Shown here: positions 22,674 through 34,322 of the stretch, in pieces
Position numbering within the stretch: position 1 is the stretch's first letter
Layout of the letters: each line of letters opens with the position of its first letter
From: Hevea brasiliensis
Taxonomy: Eukaryota > Streptophyta > Magnoliopsida > Malpighiales > Euphorbiaceae
NCBI RefSeq assembly: GCF_030052815.1
Contig: NC_079495.1
Span: 113,113,677-113,177,676 of the forward strand
DNA: 64,000 nucleotides
Direction: 5' to 3'
Position numbers and translations under genes: made by a program
Notes under the pieces: model-generated
Databases searched by the model: none
What the model was told of the DNA's origin: nothing
What the model saw: the letters and a program-made list of their open reading frames with translations, nothing else

Positions 22674-24147
22674 CTTCAATTATATTTTTTGCTTAGCGTT
22701 TTTTAGATTATTTCTTCCTATCAGGTACGTTAAAAGAATTTTTACTAATTATTTTTTGAACTAATAACTATACTTTTATCTTTTAAAAATCTTTGTTTAT
22801 ATAATTCTCCTAACTTTATTTCAACTTGATTGATTATTTCAATTTAAACCAAATACTTTTATATGTATTATAAATAAATAAATCAACTTATTTTAAAATT
22901 TACAAATTAATTTAATCAGTTTATAAGTTAAAATAAATAAGTGTTTAGTTAACATATGATTTAAAAGTAATTAATATGAGAAAACGATAAAAAAGAGTAT
23001 ATGCTATTTTTAAGTAGTTGTGAGTTTGTTGAAATTATTGTAGTCATATTTTATTTAATTAAAAAGTAATTATAGAATAAAGAGATAATCATAAATAAAA
23101 TTTTTCTTATCAAGATGAGGTCCATCATGAACCTAATATACAAGATATATGGTGAAACTTGCATATTAAATATATGAATCATATATTTTTATGTCTTAAA
23201 TTCATATAAATTGAGTCTAAACAAAAATTTCTCTCAGTATAAAATATTTTACTTATTATTTTTTATTTATTTTGAATAACTTTTTTTAACTTATAAATTA
23301 AATCAAACGCTATTTTATTCACAGCTTTTCATTTATTAATAAATTATATTGAATTATAAATCAAATCAAATACTCAATAAATTTACTCCACAATTAAACA
23401 TCCACCAAACCTTTAGCCTTATGGTAATTCTCCATGCAAAAGATGGATAGATTTGAGGAGGTTCAAAGTTTGAATTTTTCTCATCTATTAAAATAATGGA
23501 ATTAATTTTCATGAATGATTTATTTAACTACTACTCAAGTATATTGAGTCACTTATAATATTATTATTTAAGACATCCACAATAAATTAGGAAATTTCTC
23601 ATAGTTTGATTCAATAATCAAACCTTCAATAACACATGGAGAGCACCTAGCTTGTGAATGAAATCAACGTAACAAGAATTTGACTTTGCAAATAAATAAG
23701 TTAATCAACAAACAAGTGCAAGTACTTAGTAATTTTGTTTTCGTTGTAATTCTATTTTTTTCTTTGTCTCTCAACCGAAAACAAAAGAAAAAAGACCAAG
23801 GATTTTTTTTTTAGACTTGCAAGACCGAGGATTCAATGGAAAGATCCAAGAAAATATATATAACTACGCGTAGACTAGAACCAGAAATTTCATTATTTTA
23901 CCCATAATAAACGTTTATTAATAGTTTCCCAGAAATTATCCTCAGCATGATTTTATTGTAATTCACTTGAAAATTATATATTATATCCATATATTAATAA
24001 AGTCAAAATTTAACTTCACAAATAACTAGCGTTAGAAATATAAAATTATTCTTATCGTATTCGCCTGTAGGCTTGAGTATTTAAAAATAGTGATTTTTTT
24101 GTTATAGTTTCAAAACATTTGAGACTAAAATATCCAAAATTCAAATC

Positions 24148-24149
<2 letters not shown>

Positions 24150-24229
<80 letters not shown>
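24150..24229. repeat. (TA)n microsatellite, about 40 units
   Basis: Uninterrupted TA run. The copy B counterpart at 33,221-33,275 is about 27 units. Confidence 0.95.
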
Positions 24230-24231
<2 letters not shown>

Positions 24232-24424
24232 GAGGTAAGAAATATAAGAATGTGTCTGTTCACGTTTTAAATTTAACTAACATTAATGTGTGGGAGTATA
24301 TTAAAAATATAAAATTATTCTTGTGTTTCTTATCTAGAAGCACCTATACATTGGTTCTAGGTATTCCATATACCTCAGTTTAATGAGAATTATTATTTCC
24401 TTTCATAAAGAAAAGAATGCAACA

Positions 24425-24682
24425 TGTTGGTCTTAACAGTTATATTAATGTTCAGTCTCAATATAACATTGACCAGGAACCTTTTTTTTTTTGTTTGAAT
24501 AATGCTATAATATAGTTGAAATCTCATAATTTTAATAATATTATAATTTTTACTCCTATGCATATAAATCTCATGGACTTTATCTTTATTAGTTAATATT
24601 CATTAAAATTAAATTGAACATTAATATACTAAGTGATCTCACCTGCAACTAACACATTGGCTATAGTGCACATACACTAACA
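24425..24682 (-). repeat. Ty1/copia LTR (copy A)
   Basis: On the minus strand it starts TGTTAGTGTATGTGC directly after the purine tract GCAAGTGGGAGAT, and probably ends ...GACCAACA at 24,425. The right end is firm because of the polypurine tract and the copia RNase H just beyond it. The left end is a guess from the TG/CA rule. Copy B carries about 37 extra bases here. Confidence 0.6.
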
Positions 24683-24740
24683 ATCTCCCACTTGCATGAA
24701 AGCCAATCACCTATGTATCTAATACCACAACCCTGCAGGT

Positions 24741-25423
24741 GGTGATCGTGTCTTTATTGGGACAATGCCTTAGTAAGAGGATTTGCAAGATTCTCTTTAG
24801 TGGGGACTTTTTCTATCATTGCATCTTTCCGCTCAATGATCTCTCTAATCAAATGGAATCGCCTAAGTACATGTTTGGATCGCTGATGAGACCTTGGTTC
24901 CTTAGCTTGTGCTAAGGCTCCATTGTTGTTACAGAACAGAGTTAGTAGATCAACAATGCTAGGAACCACACCAAGTTCAGTGATAAACTTTTTGATCCAA
25001 ACAACCTCTTTTGCTACCTCAGATGCAGAGATGTACTCAGCTTCAGTTGTAGAATCCATTGTAGTTTCCTGTTTGAAACTTTTCCAACTCACAGCACCTT
25101 CCAACTCACAGCACCACCATTAAGTATAAAAATATAACCCCACTGGGATTTGCTATCATCTTTGTTAGATTGAAAGCTGGCATCAGAATACCCTTAAACT
25201 ATCAGTTCACCATCTCCATAAACTAGAAATATATCTTTAGTCCTTCTCAAGTACTTAAGAATGTTCTTTACTGTAATCCAGTGACGTTCACCTGGATTAG
25301 CTTGGTATCTACTAGTTATGCTTAAAGCATAAGATACATCTGGTCTTGTACATAGCATCGCATACATGATAGATCGAATGGCTGAGGCATAAGGGATCCT
25401 ATCCATTATCTCTTTCTCTGTAA
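24741..25423 (-). pseudogene. Ty1/copia reverse transcriptase end and RNase H (copy A)
   Basis: The frames starting MDRIPYASAIRSIMYAM and TRPDVSYALSITSRYQ are the conserved end of copia reverse transcriptase. After a stop, YSDASFQSN and WKSFKQETTMDSTTEAEYIS (RNase H, including the D and E of the STTEAEY box) follow, then KKFITELGV and the terminal VPTKENLANPLTKALSQ. The product would degrade RNA in the cDNA hybrid. The upstream part of the polyprotein is missing: at 25,424 the frame meets a gypsy LTR fragment. The same sequence recurs in copy B. Confidence 0.85.
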
Positions 25424-25674
25424 CATCCTCATATTAGGCAGTTCTGTACATTCTACTATTTCGGCGACTAATGTCTATTCAGACGACTAGAATGCCTGGA
25501 ACTATACCTAAACCACAAAGAGAAGTCATAAACTAAATTAATAAAAATCAAATAAAGTTGGATGAAAACAAGAGAAATGAAGAAAAAATCAGTTAAATAA
25601 GCTTAAGTTCCCCTTGGATGAAAACAAGAGAAATGAAGAACAAATCGGTTAAATAAGCTTAAGTTCCCCTTCAA
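25424..25674 (+). repeat. Gypsy LTR fragment inserted in copia
   Basis: Starts TGTAACATCCTCATATTAGG and continues TTCTGTACATTCTACTATTT. This is recognisably related to the first 90 bases of the gag-only element's LTR read on its sense strand. It contains a 56-bp perfect-to-near-perfect tandem duplication (25,558-25,613 and 25,614-25,669). No other end is preserved. Confidence 0.55.
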
Positions 25675-26254
25675 CAGTTGTTAGCATACCCAACAGTCCG
25701 GGCAATGTAGCTTCCAACTAATTCATGTTGAATTTCATTATGAACTATGAGAAGCTAAGGGGTAGAGACTGTAAGAATAGGTCAATACTTAACTTATGAT
25801 CCATGATAAAACCCAATTAGCATAATTTTCAATATAGCCAATCATCTTCAGAACATGAATATTCACTGAAGATCATTCTATCATCTTACAGCAGAACAAT
25901 TCCCTTTATATCTAGTACCTCTCATTCCTGCATTTTGAATCAAAAAAACTCCTTGAGATGCAAAATAATAGTACGAGAATCCATATTCTCATGGTGCCTT
26001 TGATGTTCAGGAGACATGCTAGCCAACATCACACATGTGGCTTGCTCATCATCATCTTTATGACGAATATACTCATTCAGTACTTCTTTAGGAGCATCAA
26101 CATCAGAAATACTGGGTTTGGCACGTTCATGGACATATAGCCTCTTTTCTTGCTTCAGAACAATTCTTAAGTTTCTGTACCAATTCAAGAAATTTGGCTC
26201 AATCAACTTGTTAGCATCCAGTATGCTACACAAGGAATGGTTGTTGTTACTCAT
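25675..26254 (-). pseudogene. Ty1/copia gag (DUF4219/UBN2 type)
   Basis: Starts MSNNNHSLCSILDANKL at 26,254, followed by EPNFLNWYRNLRIVLKQEKRL, the usual N-terminal Gag block of plant copia elements. ATCVMLASMSPEHQRHHE follows and then, in other frames, LILQSLP...F and NKLEATLP. This is the nucleocapsid-forming part; the knuckle is missing. It shares strand and order with the RNase H at 24,741-25,423, so both are likely one internally deleted element. Confidence 0.75.
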
Positions 26255-26452
26255 TGTGATATTAGTGATCTATAAATGCAAAGATAAAATTGTATTAATT
26301 TCATGCATATGATTTTTTATTAACCAAATTAATATAAGGTCTTTAGAATCCATTCGTTCTCTCACTATTTTACTCAAATTCATAGCCCTCTCTATTAATT
26401 CAGAAAATTTAACGCATTTAATTTTTTTAGTGGGCTAGGACCCATTTAATTT
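26255..26452. other. Copia leader or LTR remnant before duplication copy B
   Basis: Lies upstream of gag on the minus strand, where leader, primer site and 5' LTR belong. No TGGTATCAGAGC primer site is preserved. It ends at the sharp left boundary of duplication copy B. Confidence 0.35.
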
Positions 26453-26928
26453 TTTAGCAGTAGAAGTCTCTTCTCTCTAGCACTTTTTAAATTAAAATTT
26501 GGGGTCTTTATTACCTAATAGGCCTTGTGTTCTAGCTCAACAGGGAGGTGACATGATTTAGCATAAACCAAACAGAATGGGGTAGTTCCAATAGGGGTCT
26601 TAAAGGTTGTGTGATATGCTCATAGTGCATCATCTAGCTTCAAAGACCAATCTTTCCTTGAGTGGCTAACTATCTTTTCTAGAATTCTTTTTAGCTCCCT
26701 ATTAGAAATTTCAGCTTATTCGCTGGTTTGGGGGTGGTATGATGTTTCCACCTTATGTGTCAGCCCATATTTTTTTAAGAGTCCTTCAAATTGGTTTTTC
26801 CAAAAGTGACTTTCTCCATCACTAATTATGGCTCTTGGGGTGCCGAACCTTGTGAAGACAAACTTTTGTATCATTGGTGGGTGATGCTATTAGCTTACCC
26901 ATTTGTACACATAGTCAAAACTAACTAA
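26453..26928 (-). pseudogene. Gypsy integrase fragment, copy B
   Basis: Same DDE-core remnant as in copy A, from the VDYVYKWVS block (here preceded by SF in place of SV) to the QLPVELEH region, then cut by the duplication boundary. The stop inside the PQTSGQ motif is shared with copy A, so inactivation came before duplication. Confidence 0.8.
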
Positions 26929-26935
26929 GATGTAG

Positions 26936-27648
26936 AATATGAGAAGAATATAGAATGAAAGAACCCATATGAGAATTGAAGCCTTAGACTTTTGAAACTT
27001 CAGCTGAAAATCTCCACACTTAGACTTGCCAATTCGATTCTTACCTAGCCTTTTTAGAGTTAAAGTGCTCTCTTGAACGTAAAAAGTCAATCTCCTTCAA
27101 AACTCTAACTTGTCGTACTTATATCTAGTGAAAGACCCTCATTTCAGAGTCCTAAAACCTTTAGGAGTTTTCTAGGAACATATGAGAAGTGAGAGAAGTT
27201 GGGCTAAAATTTCTATCTTAAAGAACTACACATGGTGTGCAATGAGTTTAATTTACACAAATCAGGCTCGTGTAGTTTTCTATCCTCAAGTTTTTCAGCT
27301 TCTTTTACACAGAGAGGATTACATGAGTCAGCATTGGTTACACGGCTTGCATTGCACAGATCATGCAATTTAATTGTCTACAGTGCCTTCTTCACACGGG
27401 CCGTGTAGTGAGCTACACACCCAATGTAATGTTCTTTGCCTTTGAAACTTGATTTCATACCTCTGCTCTATTTCAATTATGCTCTTGCCTTCTCAAATTT
27501 CTTAAACACACCTAAAAAGATACGAAAATTAGAGAATTACAATGAATTAAGGAATTTACAAAACACGAGAAAAATAACTAAACAATTAAAGAACTGAAAA
27601 GAATGAAAATGCAATAAATGTTATCCTATATACAATGTGAATCTATTG
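26936..27648 (-). repeat. Truncated Tat LTR, copy B
   Basis: Equivalent of 17,812-18,534, with the same LTR-integrase joint. Its first two LTR bases are changed (plus strand TG in place of CA at 27,647-27,648). Confidence 0.75.
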
Positions 27649-30600
27649 GGTAACACCACATCTAGGACAAGTTGAAGAGACATTAGCTCCCCTTGTTTCA
27701 AGTGCTAAACATGTAAATAGGCTATTCAATAAATGTCACGAAAGAAAAACTCATATTTTTTGTGGTATTTGCAATGCTCAAAGAAACTTCTAATTCACGC
27801 GAGAATTAGTATTTGACGAGGAGGGTGCAGTGGAGCGAAGGAGTGATTAAGCCAAATGATAACTTGATCTGATTGTGCAACACCTTGTGTGAACAGTTAG
27901 TAAATAAGGAGTGTTAGCAGGAGATTTAGTACTCAAGGGAAAAAGTAGTAAAGCTTCCCACTCCGTTGGACAAAATAATGAACTAATTAACTATTCATTC
28001 CACATCTTAGTAGAGCCATTAATAAACTCATTCATTATAACATTTATGGGTAGTTGAGATAACTAAAATGGATGACCATAAGGTAGATTAGGAATTCATC
28101 TATCCTAAATAATCTTGATGGAATTATCATTCTCAACTCTCTACGTAAGCCCTTTACTGAGTATTTCACTCCCTTGAAGTATACTTCTCCACACATAACT
28201 CAGTTGATTGCAGGCATCCATAAAACCACAACTTGTAAAATTCTTTGCTTCAAAAGTGCGAGCACATAAAGAGCTAAGTTGTTTAAGGAAACACCAACTA
28301 CTTGGCAAGTAAAGCCAAATTAAAAATTATGGAGATTTCGAAAGTCTATCTCACCATCTTTATTAGGTACACATAATTTTTCCTAAGACACCCAGTGAAT
28401 TTCCTCTGATCAATCCACCACCCCACCAAAACCCAACAATCACCTTTTAAATGTCTTCGCACAGTGTAATAGGCAAATTGAAACAACTCATAACACATAT
28501 AAGATGGTATGGCCTAAATAACATATTTTGTCAACACTTCCTTCCTAGTTTGTGTAAAATATCTCTTTTCATCCCTTTAATTTTTTCCACACCCTTTCCA
28601 TCAACTTATTAAAAAGATTTTTTAAACTGTCGAATAATAGTTGGGAGCTCTAAATAAGTGGAATGGGCATCCACGAAATGCACTTTAAAAAAAAAAATTG
28701 TAATGAATTACATACTTGAGAGGGCACCAACTGACTAAAAGAGATAGTTGAGTTCTCAAAATTTATATGCCATCTTCTCAAAATTTATATGCTATCCATA
28801 AGCCAACTCATATTGCTTAATGCTCTACTTCAGCATAGCACACTTTGTTTGGGTAGCCTAAGCAAACAGCACAAAATCATTTGCAAAAAATAAATGGGAC
28901 AACTTTAGGCTATTTTTGCACACCTGAATCCCATGAATAGCACCCTCTTACAATGCTTTCTTGATCAAAGCTGAAAAACCCTCAGCACATTAAAGGAATA
29001 AATATGGTGAAAGGGGATCACCATGACACAAAACTTTACTCGATCTTAGAAACCCATATGGCAAACCATTTACCAAGAAAGAAAAAGAAGCAGAAGACAC
29101 ACAAGTCTTTACTAACTCCACAAATTTCACTAGAATGCCCCCTTTAAAGCATAACTTGCTATAAATATTCCCATTCCACCTTGTCATAGGCCTTACTCAC
29201 GTCTAGCTTAAATTCAAAATAACAATGTTTCTCTTTGCACTTGTGTTTCATGGAGTGAAACATTTCTAAAGTGGCTAGTGCATTATTTATAATTAACCTT
29301 CCTAGGATGAAAGTACTATAGGATTCATGAATGACTCGACGAAGGGTTCTCCCTAATCTATTAGCCAGCACCTTCAAGATTAACTTATAGAAGACATTGC
29401 ATAGACTTATAGGTCGTGGGTCCTTCATAGGTCATGAGGACTTAATCTTAGGAATCAAAGTTAAAAAGGTGTGGTTTATAAAAGGAGGCATAACACTAGT
29501 GTTTAAGAATTTCAAAACAAAATTGATCACATCCTACCTCACCACATTCCAGAACTTATTGAAAAATGGATCAAGCATACCATCTAGTCTATATGCCTTA
29601 AGTGGATGCATCTACTTAGAAACCATAGTAGCTATATTGTCATCACCTTTAACCCCATCGCTTATCACCATCCCGTAACCATGGATTAAATTTCTAAGTT
29701 TTTATTCAGTAGCCTTCTAATGAAAAAATATTATATTTTTCTCTCCCTCCTTAAATTAAACAGCCCTAGATTTCAATCTCCACATTATCACCTTCTCATT
29801 CAAAAACTCATATAGGCAGCACAAGTATTTCTCCTCAAATGCTATCCTGGGCTCATTTTTCAATCTCTCCAAATCCTTTGTTAACTTTTTAACCTATTTT
29901 CCAACATGACCAAAAGTAATAGAATTCCATTGTTTCATAGCTAAACTGCAACTTTGAATTTTAGAAAAAATTGGCCATGAATTAGTCACCAATTATCATA
30001 CCAACAATCCCTAATCACCTCTTCACATATCTAAAGCCTTACCCACATAGCCTCAAATTTGAATGGTTTGGCATCACATCTAGGCCTCCTAAAAAACACT
30101 TCGTATCCAATAATCCCAATGATCAAAAGAGACACACAGTAAATGTTGCATTTGGGATTTCTCATACAGCATGCTCTATGAATCATTTGCCAAAAAGTGA
30201 TCGAGCCTCTTTTGAATTTTATCATCATTAGAACAGTCATTATCCAAGGTAAAGACAGAATCAAGATAAGCAAAGCCTTTTATAGAACAAGCCTCAGTTG
30301 CCACCTCAAAATCATCGATAGCCCCTTGACTGCGCTGTGCACCACCCAACTTCTCATTGTGAAATAAAATTTCATTAAAATCACCAAACACTAATTACGT
30401 ATAAGTATTATGCAAAGATAGATGACACAATATATACCAAGTACATTTTTATTTGCTACTTTTCACCAAACATAAATATCCAAATCCCTCCACTACCCAT
30501 TTTGGCCTCTATCCACCATAAAAATTAATATGATGCATAGAATAACCAATTATAGCCACATCCACATCTTTTCTACATAAAAGAGCTAACCCGTTTGATC

Positions 30601-30738
30601 GGCCCACAACATCAATAACTAAACAATTGTAACATAAAAATTGACATTTTATTTCACCAAAATCAGACTTACATGGTCTTGTCTCTATGAGAAACACAAT
30701 ATCCAAGTAAAATGACACATTATACTTGTTACATGAAA
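27649..30738 (-). pseudogene. L1-type LINE ORF2, copy B
   Basis: Colinear with 18,535-21,600: endonuclease (GDFNEILF, QKRLDHFLAN at 30,170-30,391), reverse transcriptase (RPISLCNVFYKLILKVLANRL at 29,340-29,428, HGDPLSPYLFL at 28,990-29,030) and the zinc-finger start near 27,650. Substitutions relative to copy A are spread evenly, as expected for neutral drift of two dead copies. A small local duplication (AAAATTTATATGCCATC, near 28,755-28,795) is specific to this copy. Its C-terminal half is absent because the duplication did not reach across the Tat element. Confidence 0.85.
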
Positions 30739-33218
30739 TTTATTTTTTATTATATAAAATGTAAATATTATAGTCTTTCAAAGCCAATAACCCAACAAAT
30801 CTTTCTTTTTATCTTTACAGGCATAAAAAATAAAATTGAGAAATTTTGAGTTTTAATTTTTCCGTCTTTATTAATTGTGAGAGTAAAAAATCTTTAAAAA
30901 GAGAGAAATACTTTTATTAAATAATCCATTATTATTAATAAACCTATTGAATTTTTTAAATAATAAAAGAAGTTACAAAAAATTACAAATATCCTTAATT
31001 AATTAATATGCAAAGTCATGTTGACGTCACATAAAATATAAAATGCTAAATTAATGTCATAATCAAAACATTTAATTAGTAATTGAGACATTTATGCACA
31101 TAAAATTTCGGCTTATTTAATAAAAAAATTCAAAACTTTTAGAACATTTATTATTACAGGCAAAATTTTAAATTGTGTGTATTATAATTAATCTTAATTA
31201 GCTATCACAATTATAGCTAAAGGGAATAAATTGAATTTGAAAAAGTTAACAAAAAATTATAATATAGTCCCTAATATTTTATTTAATTGATAAAACAGTC
31301 CACTGATTTAAATTTTATATTTAAATATTTTTTTATTTTTCAAACAATATATTTATAATATAAAAATATTTTATATTTAATTTTAATTGAAATTTTATAC
31401 TAAAGAATTATTGTTATTGATTAAATATATTTTAATATAATAAATAATTTAAAATTTATATAATAACAAAATAATTACAAAATAATCACGCTATAAATTT
31501 TTTTTCTAATTATCAATTACGTAAAATAATCATATTATAATTAAGTTTGAAATTTCATTTTAACTTATCTTTCTTTTTAAGTAAATTTATTTTTAATTAT
31601 GAATTTATTTTTTTCATACCTATTATGTAATGGAGAACAGAAAATTTGATATATTAAGAGTTTCTTTTAAAATATTAAATTCAAGTGACATCTAAAACTT
31701 TATTTTGACATGACTATTAAAAATAATTTATTAAGTACATGTGTGTGTATATGTATATATTATTTTAGAGATACTTAATCTTCAATTATATTTTTTGCTT
31801 AGTGTTTTTTATATTATTTCTTCCTATCAGGTACGTTAAAAGAATTTGTACTAATTATTTTTTGAACTAATAATTACACTTTTATCTTTTAAAAATCTTT
31901 GTTTATACAATTCTCTCAACTTTATTTCAATTTGGTTGATTATTTCAATTTAAATCAAATACTTTTACATATATTATAAATAAATAATCTAACTTATTTT
32001 AAAGTTCATAAATTAGTTTGACCAGCTTATAAATTAAGATAAATAAGTGTTTGGTTAACATATGATTAAAAAGTAATTAATATGAGAAAATGATAAAAAA
32101 GAGTATATGCTATTTTTAAGTTGTTGTGAGTTTGTTGAAATTATTGTAGTAATATTTTATTTTATTAAAAAGTAATTATAGAATAAATAGATAATCATCA
32201 TGAACCCAATATATAAGATATATAGTGAAATTTACTTATTAAATATATGAATCATATATTTTTGTGTCTTGAATCCATATAAATTGGATATAGATAAAAA
32301 TTTCTCTCAATATAAGATATTTTATTTATTTTAAATAATTTTTTTTAACTTAAAAATTAAATTAAACGTTATTTTATTCACAGCTTTTTATTTATTAATA
32401 AATTATATTAACTTATAAATCAAATCAAATACTCAATAAATTTACTCCACAATTAAACATCCACCAAACCTTTAGCCTTATGGTAATTCTCCATGCAAAA
32501 CATGGATAGATTTCAGGAGGTTCAAAGTTTGAATTTTTCTCATCAATTAAAATAATGGAATTAATTTTCATGAATGATTTAGTTAACACCCTAATAAATA
32601 ATAAACAAGTCACTTATATCTATGCTATATTATTATTATTATTATTATTATTATAAATAAATTAGGAAATTTCTCATAGTTTGATTCAATAATCAAACCT
32701 TCAATAACACATGGAGAGCACCTAGCTTGTGAATGAAATCCACGTTACAAGAATTTGACTTTGCAAATAAATACGTTAATCAACAAACAAGTGCAAGTAC
32801 TTAGTAATTTTGTTTTCCTTGTAATTCTATTTTCTTCTTTGTCTCTCAACCGAAAGCAAAAGAAAAAAGACCGAGGATTTTTTTTTTTTTTTTAAGACTT
32901 GCAAGACCGAGGATTCAATGGAAAGATCCAAGAAAATATATATAACTACGCGTAGACTAGAACCAGAAATTTCATTATTTTACCCATAATAAACGTTTAT
33001 TAATAGTTTCCCAGAAATTATCCTCAGCATGATTTTATTGTAATTCACTTGAAAATTATATATTATATCTATATATTAATAAAGTCAAGATTTAACTTCG
33101 CAAATAACTAGTGTTAAAAATATAAAATGTATTCGCCAGTAAGCTTGAGTTTTTAAAAATAGTGGTTTTTTGTTATAGTTTCAAAACATTTCAGATTAAA
33201 ATATCCAAAATTCAAATC

Positions 33219-33278
<60 letters not shown>

Positions 33279-33471
33279 GAGGTAAGAAATATAAGAATGT
33301 GTCTATTTACCTTTTAAATTTAACTAACATTAATGTGTGGGAGTATGTTAAAAATATAAAATTATTATTGTGTTTCTTACCTATAAGCACCTATACGTTG
33401 GTTCTAGGTATTCTATATACCTCAGCTTAATGAGAATTGTTATTTCCTTTCATAAAGAAAAGAATGCAACA
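30739..33471. other. AT-rich noncoding region (copy B)
   Basis: Counterpart of 21,601-24,424, without genes. Copy-specific changes include an (ATT)n run at 32,628-32,654, a T-run at 32,879-32,893 and loss of the first TA array. Confidence 0.6.
33221..33275. repeat. (TA)n microsatellite, about 27 units
   Basis: Uninterrupted TA run, shorter than the 40-unit array at the matching site 24,150-24,229. Confidence 0.95.
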
Positions 33472-33763
33472 TGTTGGTCTTAACAGTTATATTAATGTTC
33501 AGTTTCAATATAATATTGACTAGGAACTTTTTTTTTTTGAACAATGCTATAATATAGTTGAAATCTCATAATTATAACAATATTATAATTTTTACTGCTA
33601 TGCATATAAATCCCATAGACTTTATCTTTATTAGTTAATATTCATTAAAATTAAATTGAACATTAAAGATAAAGCAATCTTTATTAGTAACAAAATATAT
33701 AGACATGTACTAAGTGATCACACTTGCAACTAACACATTGGCTATAGTGCACATACACTAACA
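33472..33763 (-). repeat. Ty1/copia LTR (copy B)
   Basis: Starts on the minus strand with TGTTAGTGTATGTGC after a GTGGGAGAT purine tract. It is longer than copy A, keeping a segment around 33,665-33,705 (AAAGCAATCTTTATTAG and flanks) that copy A lacks. The left boundary is tentative. Confidence 0.6.
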
Positions 33764-33824
33764 ATCTCCCACTTGCATGAAAGCCAATCACCTATGTATC
33801 TAATACCATAACCCTGCAAGTGGT

Positions 33825-34322
33825 GATCGTGTCTTTACTGGGACAATGCCTTAGTAAGAGGATTTGCAAGATTCTCTTTAGTGGGGACTTTTTCTATCAT
33901 TGCATCTTTCCGCTCAATGATCTCTCTAATCAAATGGAATCGCCTAAGTACATGTTTGGATCGCTGATAAGATCTTGGTTCCTTAGCTTGTGCTATGGCT
34001 CCATTGTTGTCACAGAACAGAGTTACTAGATCAACAATGCTAGGAACCACACCAAGTTCAGTTATGAACTTTTTGATCTAAACAGCCTCTTTTGCTACCT
34101 CAAATGCAGAGATGTACTTAGCTTCAGTTGTGGAATCCATTGTAGTTTCCTGTTTGAAACTTTTCCAACTCACAGCACCACCATTAAGTATAAAAATATA
34201 ACCAGATTGGGATTTGCTATCATCTTTGTCAGATTGAAAGCTGGCATCAGAATACCCTTAAACTATCAGTTAACCATCTCCATAAACTAGAAACATATCT
34301 TTAGTCCTTCTCAAGTACTTAA
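33825..34322 (-). pseudogene. Ty1/copia RNase H, copy B
   Basis: Ends in the same VPTKENLANPLTKALSQ tail as copy A; the SKHVLRRFHLIREIIERKD block is intact. A stop separates it from the STTEA-type box. The 5' part of the frame is cut at 34,322 by the gypsy LTR. Confidence 0.8.

Larger units (their letters stand above)
21601..24424. other. AT-rich noncoding region (copy A)
   Basis: Very AT-rich with no open frame of substance and two long TA arrays. Colinear with 30,739-33,471, which differs mainly by indels and microsatellite length. Confidence 0.6.
17329..25258. repeat. Direct segmental duplication, copy A (7.9 kb)
   Basis: Aligns colinearly with 26,453-34,322 at an offset of 9,124 to 9,138 over most of its length. 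It contains the 3' half of the integrase, the truncated Tat LTR, LINE ORF2, AT-rich DNA, a copia LTR and copia RNase H. The left break falls inside an integrase codon run (TTTAGCAGTAG). The right end is at least 25,258; beyond it copy B is interrupted by a gypsy insertion. By eye the copies are about 95-97% identical. Confidence 0.9.
26453..34322. repeat. Direct segmental duplication, copy B (7.9 kb)
   Basis: Second copy of 17,329-25,258 in the same orientation. The left edge (TTTAGCAGTAG) begins in mid-integrase, next to unrelated copia flank. The right edge is where the Tekay-like element has inserted. Confidence 0.9.

Noticed and set aside
22573..22764. Frame rich in alternating Tyr-Ile
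   Set aside because: Translation of a TA microsatellite.
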